Notes: generated from the sequence alone by a model not told the origin. 64,000 nt of DNA from Leptomonas pyrrhocoris (GCF_001293395.1 NW_015438364.1:620001-684000); one strand, 5' to 3'; positions 8,833 to 19,228 are shown, counted from the first letter of the stretch. Translations and numbers: made by a program.

Positions 8833-8905
8833 CTGCGAGGACGCGGAAGGCGTGCGTAATCGTTCAGGAAAAAGGGGAGGAGGGGGGAAAAAAGAGCAGA
8901 AGAGG
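8833..8905 (-). promoter_or_regulatory. Trans-splice acceptor of the 117-residue gene
   Basis: On the minus strand, CTCTTTTTTCCCCCCTCCTC and more T/C lead to TCCTCGCAG, which abuts the ATG at 8832. It supports the short start over the 227-codon frame. Confidence 0.5.
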
Positions 8906-9230
8906 CTATCGGAGCACGTCACCAGGCACAGCGCATCAAGAGGCGACGACGCTCTCCCTCTCTCCCCTCTCTCTATAGATATATATGAACCAGAGAGCAA
9001 GACAGAACTGAAAACGGATCTCTCTTTGCGAGACAGACCAAAAGACGAAAGGTGGATCGACTGCGTTGCCTCGTCCTTCTGGCTCCTCGACGCTCTTTCT
9101 TCTTCGCCTCTCCGTGCTGCATCGACAGAGGAATGGGAAAGGAGAAAGGAGAACAACAACATCGGGAAAAAGGAAGGAAGATGATAGTACAGAAGACGGC
9201 GTGCAATACTTTGTGAACTGTATGTGCGTT

Positions 9231-9248
9231 CTCTCTCTCTCTCTCTCT
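9231..9248. repeat. CT dinucleotide repeat
   Basis: Nine uninterrupted CT units within a spacer. Confidence 0.9.
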
Positions 9249-9791
9249 GCTACATCTGTACGCAATGAAATGTGCGCCGGCGTAGGCGAAAAGTGAGGAG
9301 GGAGCTTTTGGTGACCACGTCGCAGAGCCGGACACGTTCATCCTTCACGGACTATCGTCGTCGACTTGCTTTGCGTGCGACAGCGAGAGTCTTCCAATAG
9401 TCTTCCGTTGACAGTAGCAACGTGCTGTGTAGCGCCGCACAACCTGCACACACACACATATATATATATGTATATCCGGTTAAGGGCCTGCATTCACCTC
9501 TCTCTCTTGCACCTTCGCTTTTTTCCGTTTTCTCTACCTCACTGCGACGTGCCTTTACAGAACGGGACGAACCTGGCACAGGTGCAGATCTGAAGAAACC
9601 AGCAAAACAGACAGAAAGAAAAGAGAACACGCGAATGTGCAGAAGAAAAAGAGCAAACCAAAAGGGCGAAGCACTCGTCACGCCACATCGGCAGTGCATT
9701 TTCATATACGAAGATAGAAAACCCTTCCCTCCCCTACTTTAGAAATAATAATAGTAAATGAACAACAATGAAGGGTTTGCGTCAGCTCTGT

Positions 9792-9809
9792 ACACACACA
9801 CACACACAC
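9792..9809. repeat. AC dinucleotide repeat
   Basis: Nine AC units followed by GTGCGTGCG variants and a G-rich stretch, all in spacer. Confidence 0.9.
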
Positions 9810-10476
9810 GTGCGTGCGTGTATGCGTGCGTGTGTGGGGGTGGGGGTGTACCTGTGTGGGCGAACTCAGTGGAAGCACAATATAATAGAAGAAGGAGTAA
9901 GAAATACTGGGCAAAGGAAAGAAAGAAAAAGAGAAAAACGCCATCAAAGCGCAGACCGCAACGTTGAGGCCTCCGTCAAAGAAGAAAAAACAAAAGAAGA
10001 GAGAGAGCGCACTTTGGGAAGAGCCGCCACCACGGCACAGAACTCATACATATATGTTGAAGGAACACAACAGAAAAGAGGGGGAAAAAGCATATTCACG
10101 CGAACGCGCAAAAGAGCAACGCGAAGGGCAGTGCTCAGACTGCTCATCGGGAACACACACATATATCTGTATCAATTTGCACGCGTGCCGGGTTGACAAA
10201 GTTTTCTGGCACGTGCGTTGCATCCGGCCTCAACCCTCAAACGGCCCCGATTGTACGGTGGAGGGAGCAGTGCGAGGGGGCATTCAGGTCGCCAGATCGG
10301 CGGCCGCCCCTCACTTGGAAAAGAAATCTACATCCAGCTCTCCGCACTTGAGGAGTTAAAAAAAAAGGAAAAACACAAGAAGATCACCCCTAGCCGGGAC
10401 GACTCCGACGGAGGCAGTTAAAAGCGGGGACGTCCAGCGCCGATGGACACGGCCACTTCATTGTTTTCGCCGATGA

Positions 10477-13329
10477 CTACTGCTTCTTTTCCCTGATGGG
10501 TCTCTTGCCATCCCCCTCGAGGAACTGCCGAATATCGGAGGAGAGCACTTCCTCGCAGGGGTCACCGAGCGTGCGGACCGACGCACGCAACGCATGCACG
10601 CCGCTGCCCTTCCCCTTCGAGTCTGTCACTGGTGTGCTCGCCACGGGGGTGGCGCGCACGCTATTCGGCGAGCGGGTGGGGCCATGTTGCGTGTTGATGT
10701 GCATCACCGCCCGCAGCAGGCGCCGCTCCGACGCGGAGAGCTGCAGCGCTCTCGTCGACGGAGAATCGCCCACGCCGGCGCCGTCGACGTCGCCTCCCGC
10801 TGCCAACCCGGCGAGGAGCGCGGCGTCGTGCAGCGGCGGCGGTGGCGATGCCGTTGCGTGGACGGAGCCCTTTTCTTCCGCGCCGCCCAACGCTTCAAAG
10901 TCGTCGTCCATGTTGAGGCCTCGGAGGTCGACGTTTGCGAAGGACACTCCTGGTGAGGAGAGACGGGGGCGACTGCCACTCGAACGACGGTAGCTGTGGC
11001 TGCTGCTGCTGCCGCCCATCGTCCCTTGCAGGGTGGGGGACGTCGAGGGGGAGCTCTGCGCTGATGACGAGTGGCGCCGCAGCGAGCCCGCCAACGTGTG
11101 CGGCGGCGCCGGCGTGAGGGCGTCGTTGGCGGAGTGGGTGGAAAACGTGGACGCGTCCATCGGTGAGACGGTGCAGCGGAGTGCGTTGACGCCCGTCTGC
11201 GACTTCGACAACGTGGACGGCGGGCCCGCTGTCGTGCTCAACGGAGCCCGCTCGTAGACCAACACCGGTGATGAGCAGCGCGTCTCCCCCTCGCTCTCCT
11301 CCGGTGTCGCTGTTGAGGTGCTGTTGCGGTTGCGCGGACACACTGGCGGTGTCGGTGGCCGACGTGGCTCTTCTTTCTCTTTGTGGTGGAGGCCTTTTGT
11401 GTTCGTGGAGGCTTCCAGCTGCGGCCTTTGTCGCACGAACCCCGTGGCACTGGCAGATGTCAACTCGGCGCCGTTCGCGTGTGCGATGGCCGGCGTGAGG
11501 AGCGCCTGCGCCGTCGGTGCGAATGGGCTAGCAGAGCCAGAAGGTGGCGCGGCAGTCAGCAGGGACGACGGCATGGACCGCGCGGAGAGGGCGGAGCACG
11601 GCGCGCCGAGGGCAGCCGGGGTCAGCGCCGGCGAGGGCAGGTCGGAGTGGTCGGTGTGCAGCTCCATCTGTGAGCCGAACTCCGCGTTAAACCACTCCGA
11701 GTCGCCTCCCCACGCGCTGGGCTTCGCCTTGCCCATCGACACCGTTGTCCCGGTGTCCGGCCGCCGCGCCGCGCTGTACTCGTGCGCCGAGGTCGGCGAC
11801 ATCATCACGGCGCCCCACTCCTCATTGCTCAGCTGGACACCGAGCTGGCTATCACTATAGATGATGCGGCTGGCAAACGCTCCCAGGTATTCAATATTTG
11901 CCTCGTCGAAGCGCACATGTCGCGAATGCTCCAAGTTCTGCGCGCTGGCGGAGCGCGGCGTGGTCGTGCCGATGGAGATGAGCGGCGGGGCGGTGGCACT
12001 GAGTAGAAGATTTTTTTCCGTGGGCGTTGAGGTAACCTCGATCGAGTCGGTACGTAGAGGAGAGGGTTTTCGGCTTTTCAAGATTCCGCCTCCTTCTGGT
12101 TTTGACAGCCACGGTTTGTCCGCCGTCGGCGCGGCGTGCTTGCGGGTGCTGTCTCTTCTTCTTCCCTTTTCCGTTGGCTTTCCCTCGTAATCCTGCAACG
12201 TGTGGAGAGGAGGGGAGGGGCAACGACACGCGCAAGAGTGCCGCTTCTTGCTCGGAGTGCTTGCGTTGCTGACGGCAGGAGTGTACGTGCTCGACAGTCC
12301 GCCTTTCTCCATCTTCAGGACAGGTGCTGCAGCGGTCGCGCCGCGGTACACGGGAAGGGTTGACAACAGAGATGACACAGCGGCGGACTTGCGTGGTGGC
12401 GTCACGCCGGCAGAGCTCCCAGCAGGGTGCAACAGCGGCGATGACGACGATGCCGCGGAAGATGACGCGTGGCTGTTCGTCTCCTCCGCCTCTTCTGCGC
12501 CGGATCGCCGCCGATGACTTCGCCGCTTGGGCGGCGTCGCTCCGTCGCCAACGAACGCGGAGGGCCGAGAGCAGGCGTTGTGGTGCCGTGCGCAGCCGTT
12601 GGTGGACGCTGCCACGGGGCGGTTCGTCACTTTCTCCTTCCGCGTCGCGCGCCTTTCCTTCTCCTGCGCGAGGGGGGTGGCCGGGCTGCGGACGACGCCG
12701 CGAGACGAGTGAGCATCTTTGCGGGCTCTGCTGCTGCTGCTGCTGCTGGTGCTGCTGCTGATTTCGTTGCCTTTTGTCATGGCGGCCAACGAGCCCCCTC
12801 GGAGGGGGTGGGCGCGGTGGCGGTGGCGGCGGTGGGTCCGCGGCGATGGCTTCGCCTCCGCAGTCGCCACCAGGTGCGTCGACGACACCGCATTCGGGGA
12901 AGTGGTGGAGAGGCTTGGCGAGGAAGCTGGTCGCCGTCCTCGGCCAGACGCACGCGGCGTGGTGGTGGAGTTTCGCACGGCGTCATCGCGGCTAGCAGGC
13001 GTCGACGCTGCCGCTGCCGCTACGGATAGCGATGATGATCGACGCTTGGAGTGCCCATTCACGGCACCTACGACACACCGCGGAGAGTCGGCGGATTGTG
13101 CCCTCGCACGAGCTGCTTTTGCCGGTTTCGGCGGCGTTGCTGTCGCCGCCGGAGGCGATGACGATGCCCCGCCCGGTGCGGTGGCGGTGGCCGGCAGCGC
13201 CTTCGTGAGAGCCGCGGTGTAGCGCCCGCATCCTCCTGCGCCGAAGCTCCCCGCGGAGGAAGTCGCTGCCCCTACGGACAAGGACGGTTCGTCATTAAGC
13301 CGCGCCGATGTCCCCATTCTGGAGGACAT
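10477..13329 (-). CDS. Large disordered protein with a PP1-docking-like motif
   Basis: This is a 950-residue protein dominated by Ser, Pro, Ala, Thr and Arg, with poly-Ser runs, basic clusters (THRRHRHRAHP; PKRRSHRRRSG) and a basic tail (GDGKRPIREKKQ). No globular domain is evident except a short ordered-looking block near 466-505 (SRHVRFDEANIEYLGAFASR, then SDSQLGVQLSNEEWGAV). Within it, RHVRF fits the [RK]-x-[VI]-x-[FW] docking motif of protein phosphatase 1 regulators and sits in the V-R-F-acidic context seen in several of them. Start: Met at 13329 (MSSRMGTSARL) or at 13317 (MGTSARL), which a CCTCCAG two bases upstream may favour; the ATG at 13392 precedes only Phe/Leu/Val-rich translated tract. 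Function is unknown; a phosphatase-targeting or cytoskeletal role is inference only. Confidence 0.75.
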   Translation of the reverse strand: MSSRMGTSARLNDEPSLSVGAATSSAGSFGAGGCGRYTAALTKALPATATAPGGASSSPPAATATPPKPAKAARARAQSADSPRCVVGAVNGHSKRRSSSLSVAAAAASTPASRDDAVRNSTTTPRASGRGRRPASSPSLSTTSPNAVSSTHLVATAEAKPSPRTHRRHRHRAHPLRGGSLAAMTKGNEISSSTSSSSSSRARKDAHSSRGVVRSPATPLAQEKERRATRKEKVTNRPVAASTNGCARHHNACSRPSAFVGDGATPPKRRSHRRRSGAEEAEETNSHASSSAASSSSPLLHPAGSSAGVTPPRKSAAVSSLLSTLPVYRGATAAAPVLKMEKGGLSSTYTPAVSNASTPSKKRHSCACRCPSPPLHTLQDYEGKPTEKGRRRDSTRKHAAPTADKPWLSKPEGGGILKSRKPSPLRTDSIEVTSTPTEKNLLLSATAPPLISIGTTTPRSASAQNLEHSRHVRFDEANIEYLGAFASRIIYSDSQLGVQLSNEEWGAVMMSPTSAHEYSAARRPDTGTTVSMGKAKPSAWGGDSEWFNAEFGSQMELHTDHSDLPSPALTPAALGAPCSALSARSMPSSLLTAAPPSGSASPFAPTAQALLTPAIAHANGAELTSASATGFVRQRPQLEASTNTKGLHHKEKEEPRRPPTPPVCPRNRNSTSTATPEESEGETRCSSPVLVYERAPLSTTAGPPSTLSKSQTGVNALRCTVSPMDASTFSTHSANDALTPAPPHTLAGSLRRHSSSAQSSPSTSPTLQGTMGGSSSSHSYRRSSGSRPRLSSPGVSFANVDLRGLNMDDDFEALGGAEEKGSVHATASPPPPLHDAALLAGLAAGGDVDGAGVGDSPSTRALQLSASERRLLRAVMHINTQHGPTRSPNSVRATPVASTPVTDSKGKGSGVHALRASVRTLGDPCEEVLSSDIRQFLEGDGKRPIREKKQ

Positions 13330-15433
13330 GTCGGCAACGTCCAGCAAAAAAACAAAAACAACAAAAAATAGAAGAAGCGGAAAGAGGGACAAATGAGTTT
13401 CAACTTTTGGTAGGTGCAGCGCACACGCTGAGTGTGCAGAAAAGGGGGAAAATAGATGAGGTTGGGGAAAGGGGAGAGGAGCAGTTCACCTAATGCTACA
13501 ACGGCTACCGATAAGTAAACAAACAATAAGAAATGAAAGGAAGATAATACGATTGCCTGGGCCTCAGCAATGAGGGCTTTGTTTTTTCAAGGAAAGCAAC
13601 AATGATGTGAACAATTTAGAGCAGCTGCTGTGCGACGCCTCATTCAATGAAAGATCGATAGCAACGGAAGAAAAACAAACTGCACGTACGGACACGGAGC
13701 AGATGTACAGAACGTCGAGAGTCACTCCCGCCTTACGAGCGTGTGGAGCTTGGAGAGAAACTCAAAGCGATAGTGGGCAGGCACGCATGTACAAGGCTGA
13801 TGGGAAGCGAAGCAACCGTCGTTCTGGGTGTGTATTTGCTGTGGACAGGCAAGAGTGAAAACAAAAACAAACAAAAAGACACGCCGGTTGAAATGGAAGA
13901 GGACAGTAGAGAGAGGGGGGTGGGGGATAATAATAATAATAATAGTAATCGTCACACCAGTACATAAAAAGGCGACGAGGAAGACAACGTAGGATCTTTC
14001 ATGTTGCTCAAAAACAAAAAATTTCGATGGCGTCGTGGACGTCTCTCTTGCGCTCTCTTCTTGACTATGTTGTAATGGAACAACTGAAAATAAGAAAAAC
14101 GGATGAAACAAGCGTTAATGCGAGGTAAATGAAGGAAAGCTTTATAGTAAAGATTTGAGTTTGTGTTGCTGTGGAGCGTTGGGCGAAGGTGCGGCCCACG
14201 TTGCGGAGCCGAATACACACGAAATGAATCTGCAGCTTGTGTGTAGCCTGAATAGCTAAAGACCTATACGTATAAATATAAATCCTTTGCAAGCGCACAC
14301 TAGTGTGACACGCGCATGCAACGAGCGGAGACGGGGAGACCAGTAGAGAGAGAACGAGTGGCAGGAGCAAGACACGATAAACTTGGAAACGCCAGAGGGA
14401 CGTTTCGCAGCGGGTGAAGAACACAGAACGAGGTACGGCTTGCACGATAAAGCGCATCTAGACTCGCGCTAAATCGGTCACGTGTCACAAGAGGGAGAAA
14501 CCAAAAAGGTTTCAACCTCCAATTTGAACACACAAAGCCACCGAGACGCAGAAAAGAAAAAAAAAGAGGTGCGCAACGCGGAGGGAGTGCGCCAACTCGA
14601 GCGAAATCCCGTGAAGCGGGGGAGAAAGGGGGGGGGGGATCGCGCAGACGTTGTTGGCGGCGCTGCAGCTCGTTGCGTGATAAACTCTGAAAGAGAAGAA
14701 CGTGCCTACAATCTTTCCTTGTTAGAAATGTGTGTTCTTGACAAAATCGGCCCAGCGAGCAGTCCATGAATATTTACTTTCTTTTTATGTTTTTTTTCCT
14801 CGATAAGTGAAAACATGAAAATGGTTAAGAAAAACAGAGGCCCGTTAGTTCAGTAATTGAGCCGCAATACACATGTCAATATATCAACCAAGACGCCAAC
14901 TTAAAAAAAAAAAACACGAAGCGTAATCTACAACTTACCGCTTTTATGAGCACAAGCAACCAATGTGCAATGCGCTTGGCGTCCCTCAAAGTCGAACAAA
15001 GCCGTCCGTCTGCGAACGGGGACGCTCAGCACCAACAAAAAGATCAGGTCTGCCCCCAGAAACGTCTTTTCCTTCCTCTTCCTAGTACGCGCGCGCACAC
15101 ACAAGCACAACAACACCAGAAAAAGATATAACGAGCAACTAAGAAATTGACTGCAGTGTAAAGCCCCCAAAAAAATATATAGCTGCGTCTATGCAAACAA
15201 GAGCTTCTTTTTCAATGGTGATGGCGCAGTAGGGCCAATCCAGCATAACGCATTTGCGATGGTTTCTATAACAAAACAAACAAAACAAAGAAACACCATG
15301 ACTACCGGCTACGACTATCCCACCACCACTCCGGCCTTTTCCACACGCACACACACGTACATACCAGAAAAAAAAGACCTTTGTCTTTTTGGTCAACGCA
15401 GAAGTGGTCACCGGCCACTCCCTTGGACCTCCC
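13330..15433. other. Long gene-free spacer
   Basis: 2.1 kb with no acceptable coding sequence. The small frames (13722-14111, 14065-14457, 14300-14767, 15139-15411) are Cys/Phe/Ser-rich and lack protein-like pattern. It contains TAATAA runs near 13929-13946, a run of nine G at 14631-14639, and A-runs near 14567 and 14902-14913. It presumably holds a long 3' UTR of the TM9 gene, or an unrecognised non-coding transcript. Confidence 0.5.
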
Positions 15434-17437
15434 TTAGTCGATCTTGATGCTAGCGTAGATCTGGCGAACGAAGATGATGGAAGTGGCCACGCCTATCGCA
15501 CCGGCGGCGAGACCGTACATGTACGACAGCGCCCCCATGTACACAAAGAACAGCACGGTGGAGGCGAAAGACACCACGTTCAGCTGCCAAGCGAAGAAGA
15601 ACATGCAGAGAAAAAACATGTGCAGTCCAGCGCCGCCGGGTACGATGTACGCCACCCACCACCAGCGATGATTTTCGAAGCACAGCACGTAGTAGAGGCA
15701 CGAGATAGTGACAAGGGCACACACCATGGCCCAGATCAGCGCCGTCATGGCGAGAAAGCCAAAGGAGTAGTAGATCTGCCCCGCCCACAGATCTTGCATA
15801 ATGTAGTACACCTCAACCATGACAACGATAAGCGGCACGCAGGGGAAGAAAGAGTACATGAAGAGAGGCCGGTTCAGAAAATTCTGCTGCGGAATCTCGC
15901 GTGCGAGGCGGCCCACGTGGGTCGGGTTGGTGATGGGCTGCTGGCGAAAGGCGATGGAGCCGCCGAGCACGGTGAGGGGTAGACTGACAGCCACCATCAA
16001 CACGACAATCTGTAGCAGTGTCGCCAACGGCACCGCCGTCGTGGCGCCGTGCACGGCGTTGATGGTGGAGGTGAAAAGGTACGTCAGCAGCAGCCCACCG
16101 GGCAACGTGAGGCTGCACAGAAAGATGTGCTTCCAGGCACGGCAGTTGAGGTATTGCAGCAGCACGCCGCATACGTAGCCGCCGATGATTGAGGTAAAGA
16201 CGGCGGTGAAGAGCATCGCCGATACCAGGGCACCGCGGCGCGACGGGGAGAGAAGGCCGAGCATGGCAGCCATCAACACAATCGTGACGGTGCTAATGAC
16301 CTGGCAGCCGTTGGCGACGAAGATGGCGAGCCAGTTGGCGTAGAAAGGTGGACGGAAGACATCCGCGTGGATCAGTTTCCACCCTGTCTCCTCCTGCAGA
16401 TCCTCGGGGTCCTCGGAATTGTAGCGGTTGAAGTCCTTGTGCAGGGCACGCAGGAGAAGACAGAAGACGGAGCTGCCAATGAAGAGCACCACCACGATGG
16501 CGAGGATGATGGAGAGGATGTGATTGGCCGGCTCATTCACGGCGGCGCTCGTCAGGTACCAATCCCAGCGCGTGCCCCACTGCAAGTTACTCTTCTGCCA
16601 GGTGTAGCTGTAGGTCCAGTAGACCCGCTGAACTCCGCTCCTCACCTTCGCCATTTGCAACGGGCCGTAATACTCCATCTTTTGCCTGATGGACAGGGAC
16701 GCGTCCCCCGTGCAATTACCCTCAGCTTGCCACGCGATGCTCGAGGCTTCCACCTCCAATCCAACCACGATGAATCCAGGTGAGTCGCTTTTCTCACTTG
16801 ACTGACTGTCATAGTTGTAGTGAATGATGAAGTCGAGGTGGTTGTTCAAGAGCGCATCCCCGCCGTTGCACTTCTTGGAAATGCCCAGGGGAAAGCCGCG
16901 CTGCCGCACGAACGACCAGTCCTTCTTCAGCTTGTCTTTGCACTGCACCATGAGAGAGGTGGAGTCGACGGATGTGTTGGTGAAGGCGGGAAGGTTGTCG
17001 ATGTTCATGTACACCCGGTAGAAGTTGTTAATCATCCGCTCCATCATTTTGCTCCTGCGAAGCATCTCGTTGTTCGCATTGACGTCGCAGTCGGGCAGCG
17101 CCATGCACGACACGTTCTGCAGCATGTTGACGGAATAGAGTGAGTTGTACTGGCGATCACCCCAAATGATCTCCCCAATTGACTCCGACTTTGGCTGCAG
17201 GTCCTTTGGCTGACAAAAGGGCATTTTCTTGTAGTCGATCGGGAACGCCACTGAGGAGGAGCGCAGGGTGTTGACGCTGAAAGGGACGGTGGCGTTCACC
17301 TTGTAGGATGTTTCCTTCGTGCCGGGAATGTAAAAGGCGCTGACGGCCGGTGTGAAGGCGGACAGCAGCACGCAGTACGCGAACGCGACACCCAACAACG
17401 CGGGTGGCCGTCGCTGATCGGCGGGGGCCCGTGACAT
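15434..17437 (-). CDS. TM9 superfamily (EMP70/nonaspanin) membrane protein
   Basis: This 667-residue protein is a nine-pass endosome/Golgi membrane protein. Family members help sort glycine-rich transmembrane cargo and support phagocytosis and adhesion in other eukaryotes. A cleavable signal peptide (about 1-33, ALLGVAFAYCVLLSAFTPAVSA) is followed by the lumenal domain (about 34-300) with FYIPGT and several Asn-linked glycosylation sequons. TM1 lies near 305-330. The cytosolic hallmark EDLQEETGWKLIHADVFRPP (about 345-365) comes next, then eight hydrophobic spans. It ends SIKID, matching the C-terminal KxD/E motif that binds COPI and retains TM9 proteins in the Golgi. The start at 17437 gives the signal peptide directly; an upstream in-frame ATG at 17584 would bury it. 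Length suits the TM9SF2/4 type. Confidence 0.93.
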   Translation of the reverse strand: MSRAPADQRRPPALLGVAFAYCVLLSAFTPAVSAFYIPGTKETSYKVNATVPFSVNTLRSSSVAFPIDYKKMPFCQPKDLQPKSESIGEIIWGDRQYNSLYSVNMLQNVSCMALPDCDVNANNEMLRRSKMMERMINNFYRVYMNIDNLPAFTNTSVDSTSLMVQCKDKLKKDWSFVRQRGFPLGISKKCNGGDALLNNHLDFIIHYNYDSQSSEKSDSPGFIVVGLEVEASSIAWQAEGNCTGDASLSIRQKMEYYGPLQMAKVRSGVQRVYWTYSYTWQKSNLQWGTRWDWYLTSAAVNEPANHILSIILAIVVVLFIGSSVFCLLLRALHKDFNRYNSEDPEDLQEETGWKLIHADVFRPPFYANWLAIFVANGCQVISTVTIVLMAAMLGLLSPSRRGALVSAMLFTAVFTSIIGGYVCGVLLQYLNCRAWKHIFLCSLTLPGGLLLTYLFTSTINAVHGATTAVPLATLLQIVVLMVAVSLPLTVLGGSIAFRQQPITNPTHVGRLAREIPQQNFLNRPLFMYSFFPCVPLIVVMVEVYYIMQDLWAGQIYYSFGFLAMTALIWAMVCALVTISCLYYVLCFENHRWWWVAYIVPGGAGLHMFFLCMFFFAWQLNVVSFASTVLFFVYMGALSYMYGLAAGAIGVATSIIFVRQIYASIKID

Positions 17438-18262
17438 CTTCTTTTTTTTGTACTTGGAGCGTAAGATATATTTATATATATTGAGTGTAGTATGTATGTG
17501 TAACAACAAAACAGAAAGAGTTTGTGTGCCTCTGCCGACTGTCGGCCAGTGCGCTTTGACAAACACACCCACACACACACACACCGAAAGGGATAGAGAG
17601 AGAGAGACGTTGACGCTAGAAAAAAGAGCGCACCAACTCTTCGTCCTCCTCGGTGCCGACGCACATTGCGTGTGCTTTCAGGATGCCACGCGTAGACAAC
17701 AGAACGCCAAACTGGCGCATATGCCAGGTTCCCACGCATCACTTTCGGCCTTTTTCTTTGTTGATTGCGGTAGTCAGTATGAAAAGCCCATTTCTGCAAG
17801 AGAGAGAGAGAGAGAGAGAGAGAACCTGCGAGAGGTACACAAAAGTTTCAGCAGCGGTGAAAAGAAAAAAGAGACAAGCAATCACAAGCACAGCATCACA
17901 AACAACCACAACAAACCGTGCTCGCAGCGGACCGTTTTCGTGATTTCATCCGCACACCCAACCTCGCGTGCAGCCGCAGCAGCAACGTTGGGTGCCGATC
18001 TACATATACACCCGCAACAGCAACAATAACAAAAACAGAATCCAAACGATACGGCGTTGCGCAAGCCGCCTCTTCTCTGATCACAAGACCGGAAAAACAC
18101 CTCGATGCCGGCCTCACACAGATTTACTTTTGAATGGTGCATCGTCGGCACCGCTCATGTCCACCACCACCGCCGGCTTCGGCGAGGTTGCCCCGACGGT
18201 GGGCCGCCCACGCCCGCCTGACTTGTCTGGAAAGAGCCCCGGCGCCCCACCACCGCTTCCTG
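17438..18262. other. Intergenic spacer with GA repeat
   Basis: Holds the 5' region of the TM9 gene (TATATATATT near 17467-17480), an AG repeat at 17799-17823, CAACAA tracts, and the 3' region of the SYS1-like gene. The minus-strand frame 18114-18680 overlaps the SYS1-like gene in another phase and is rejected. Confidence 0.55.
17799..17823. repeat. AG dinucleotide repeat
   Basis: About twelve AG units on the + strand (CT in the transcript), in the 5' flank of the TM9 gene. It may also act as a pyrimidine tract for trans-splicing. Confidence 0.85.
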
Positions 18263-19228
18263 TCACCGCGGCTGCCCGCCGGACGGGCAAAACGCGTCCT
18301 GAAACACCGGCCGCACCTCCTCCATCTCTCGTGCGTCGCTGCTGTTGATCTCGCCGCGGCCGTCTTTTAACCTGGAAGCGGCGGCGGCGCTGGCGGTGGT
18401 GGTGGTGCTCGTCAGCACGGTCGCTGCGTTCGCCCCTGCTCCAGCCCCGCCGCTCGACAGCTTCACCTCCTGCATCTCCTTCCTTCGGCAAATCACGTAG
18501 GTCACGGCGTACATGGTGGCCAGTCCCGTCAGGCACGCCCCCCACCAATGCCACGTCCCACCACCCAACACCGCCTGCAGCATCAAGTCTGTAAAGACCC
18601 AATAGACCGCGTAGATGGTCACGACGAAGTCCAATACGAACTTGCGGCGCTGGAGGAGCAGGGCAAGGGGGTAGGCGCACAGCACAGCGGCGCAGAAGTG
18701 CTGCAGATAAAAGCGGCCCGCACTACCGTCGGAGCGAAGCGGTGGCATTTTGGCCGCGTCCAGCAAAGGAGGGCCCCCTTCATCGTTGGCCTTCAAGTAG
18801 ATGGCAACCGGGCTGTGGAAGAGCGACTGGAGAGGGACGTGGAAGCAGTAGCTGAGCTGCGCGGGGAAGGAAGGCACGAGCTCTTCCGCCGCCGGGGCGA
18901 GCTGATCCGCTACGAGACTTGCGGTATAGGGAAGCTGCTGGGAGGCGACTTGGTGGAGGCTGAAAATACGGCTCCGCTCCGCTGTAGGGAGAGGAAATGC
19001 GGCTGCAGGCGAGTGTGCAATCGACAGCGCTTGCTGCCGTGGAGGTAACGCAGAGGGGCGAGGGGGCGGCAGCGAGGAGGAAGGCGCCGCCGCGTTGGTC
19101 GTCAGCTCCAGCACGCCGAGCACAACGCGTGCGACGCCCAGCATGATGAAGAAGAGACTAACACCGTGAACGATTTGGAAGAAGAGGAAGATTGGATTCC
19201 CAATTGTCCGTCCCAGACCAATGGCCAT
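18263..19228 (-). CDS. SYS1: SYS1-like Golgi membrane protein with expanded loop
   Basis: This 321-residue protein is related to Sys1, a small four-pass trans-Golgi protein that recruits the small GTPase ARFRP1/Arl3 and so the Arl1-golgin system. Residues 11-38 (NPIFLFFQIVHGVSLFFIML) match the Sys1 N-terminus, where WDP-xx-xx-Q is usual; here it reads GNP with the conserved Gln. Residues 176-255 match the C-terminal three-helix part, including the LQRRKFVLDFVVTIY linker, the TWHWWG strip and the closing ICRRKEMQEV. Between helices 1 and 2 lies about 135 residues of Ala/Pro/Ser-rich sequence that ordinary Sys1 lacks, and a 65-residue Thr/Ala-rich tail follows. Start: ATG at 19228, because it places the first membrane helix near the N-terminus as in Sys1; the frame opens further to 19405 with a Pro-run leader. 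Identification rests on pattern similarity, which is good at the C-terminal half. Confidence 0.8.
   Translation of the reverse strand: MAIGLGRTIGNPIFLFFQIVHGVSLFFIMLGVARVVLGVLELTTNAAAPSSSLPPPRPSALPPRQQALSIAHSPAAAFPLPTAERSRIFSLHQVASQQLPYTASLVADQLAPAAEELVPSFPAQLSYCFHVPLQSLFHSPVAIYLKANDEGGPPLLDAAKMPPLRSDGSAGRFYLQHFCAAVLCAYPLALLLQRRKFVLDFVVTIYAVYWVFTDLMLQAVLGGGTWHWWGACLTGLATMYAVTYVICRRKEMQEVKLSSGGAGAGANAATVLTSTTTTASAAAASRLKDGRGEINSSDAREMEEVRPVFQDAFCPSGGQPR

Larger units (their letters stand above)
8833..10476. other. Long gene-free spacer with microsatellites
   Basis: About 1.6 kb with no convincing gene. It contains a CT repeat (9231-9248), TATATA near 9460-9475, an AC repeat (9792-9809) followed by GT-rich and G-rich sequence, and many purine runs on the + strand. 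Frames at 8936-9341, 9352-9705 and 9764-10359 on either strand are low-complexity. A long 3' UTR of the gene at 10477-13329 is the simplest content. Confidence 0.55.

Noticed and set aside
14839-14870. GTTAGTTCAGTAATTGAG as a tRNA A-box
   Set aside because: It differs from the A-box consensus at key bases, and no B-box follows at a suitable distance.
18114-18680. 188-codon minus-strand frame overlapping the SYS1-like gene
   Set aside because: It overlaps in another phase. The 321-residue frame shows Sys1 pattern, while this one is Arg/Gly/Asp-rich without structure.
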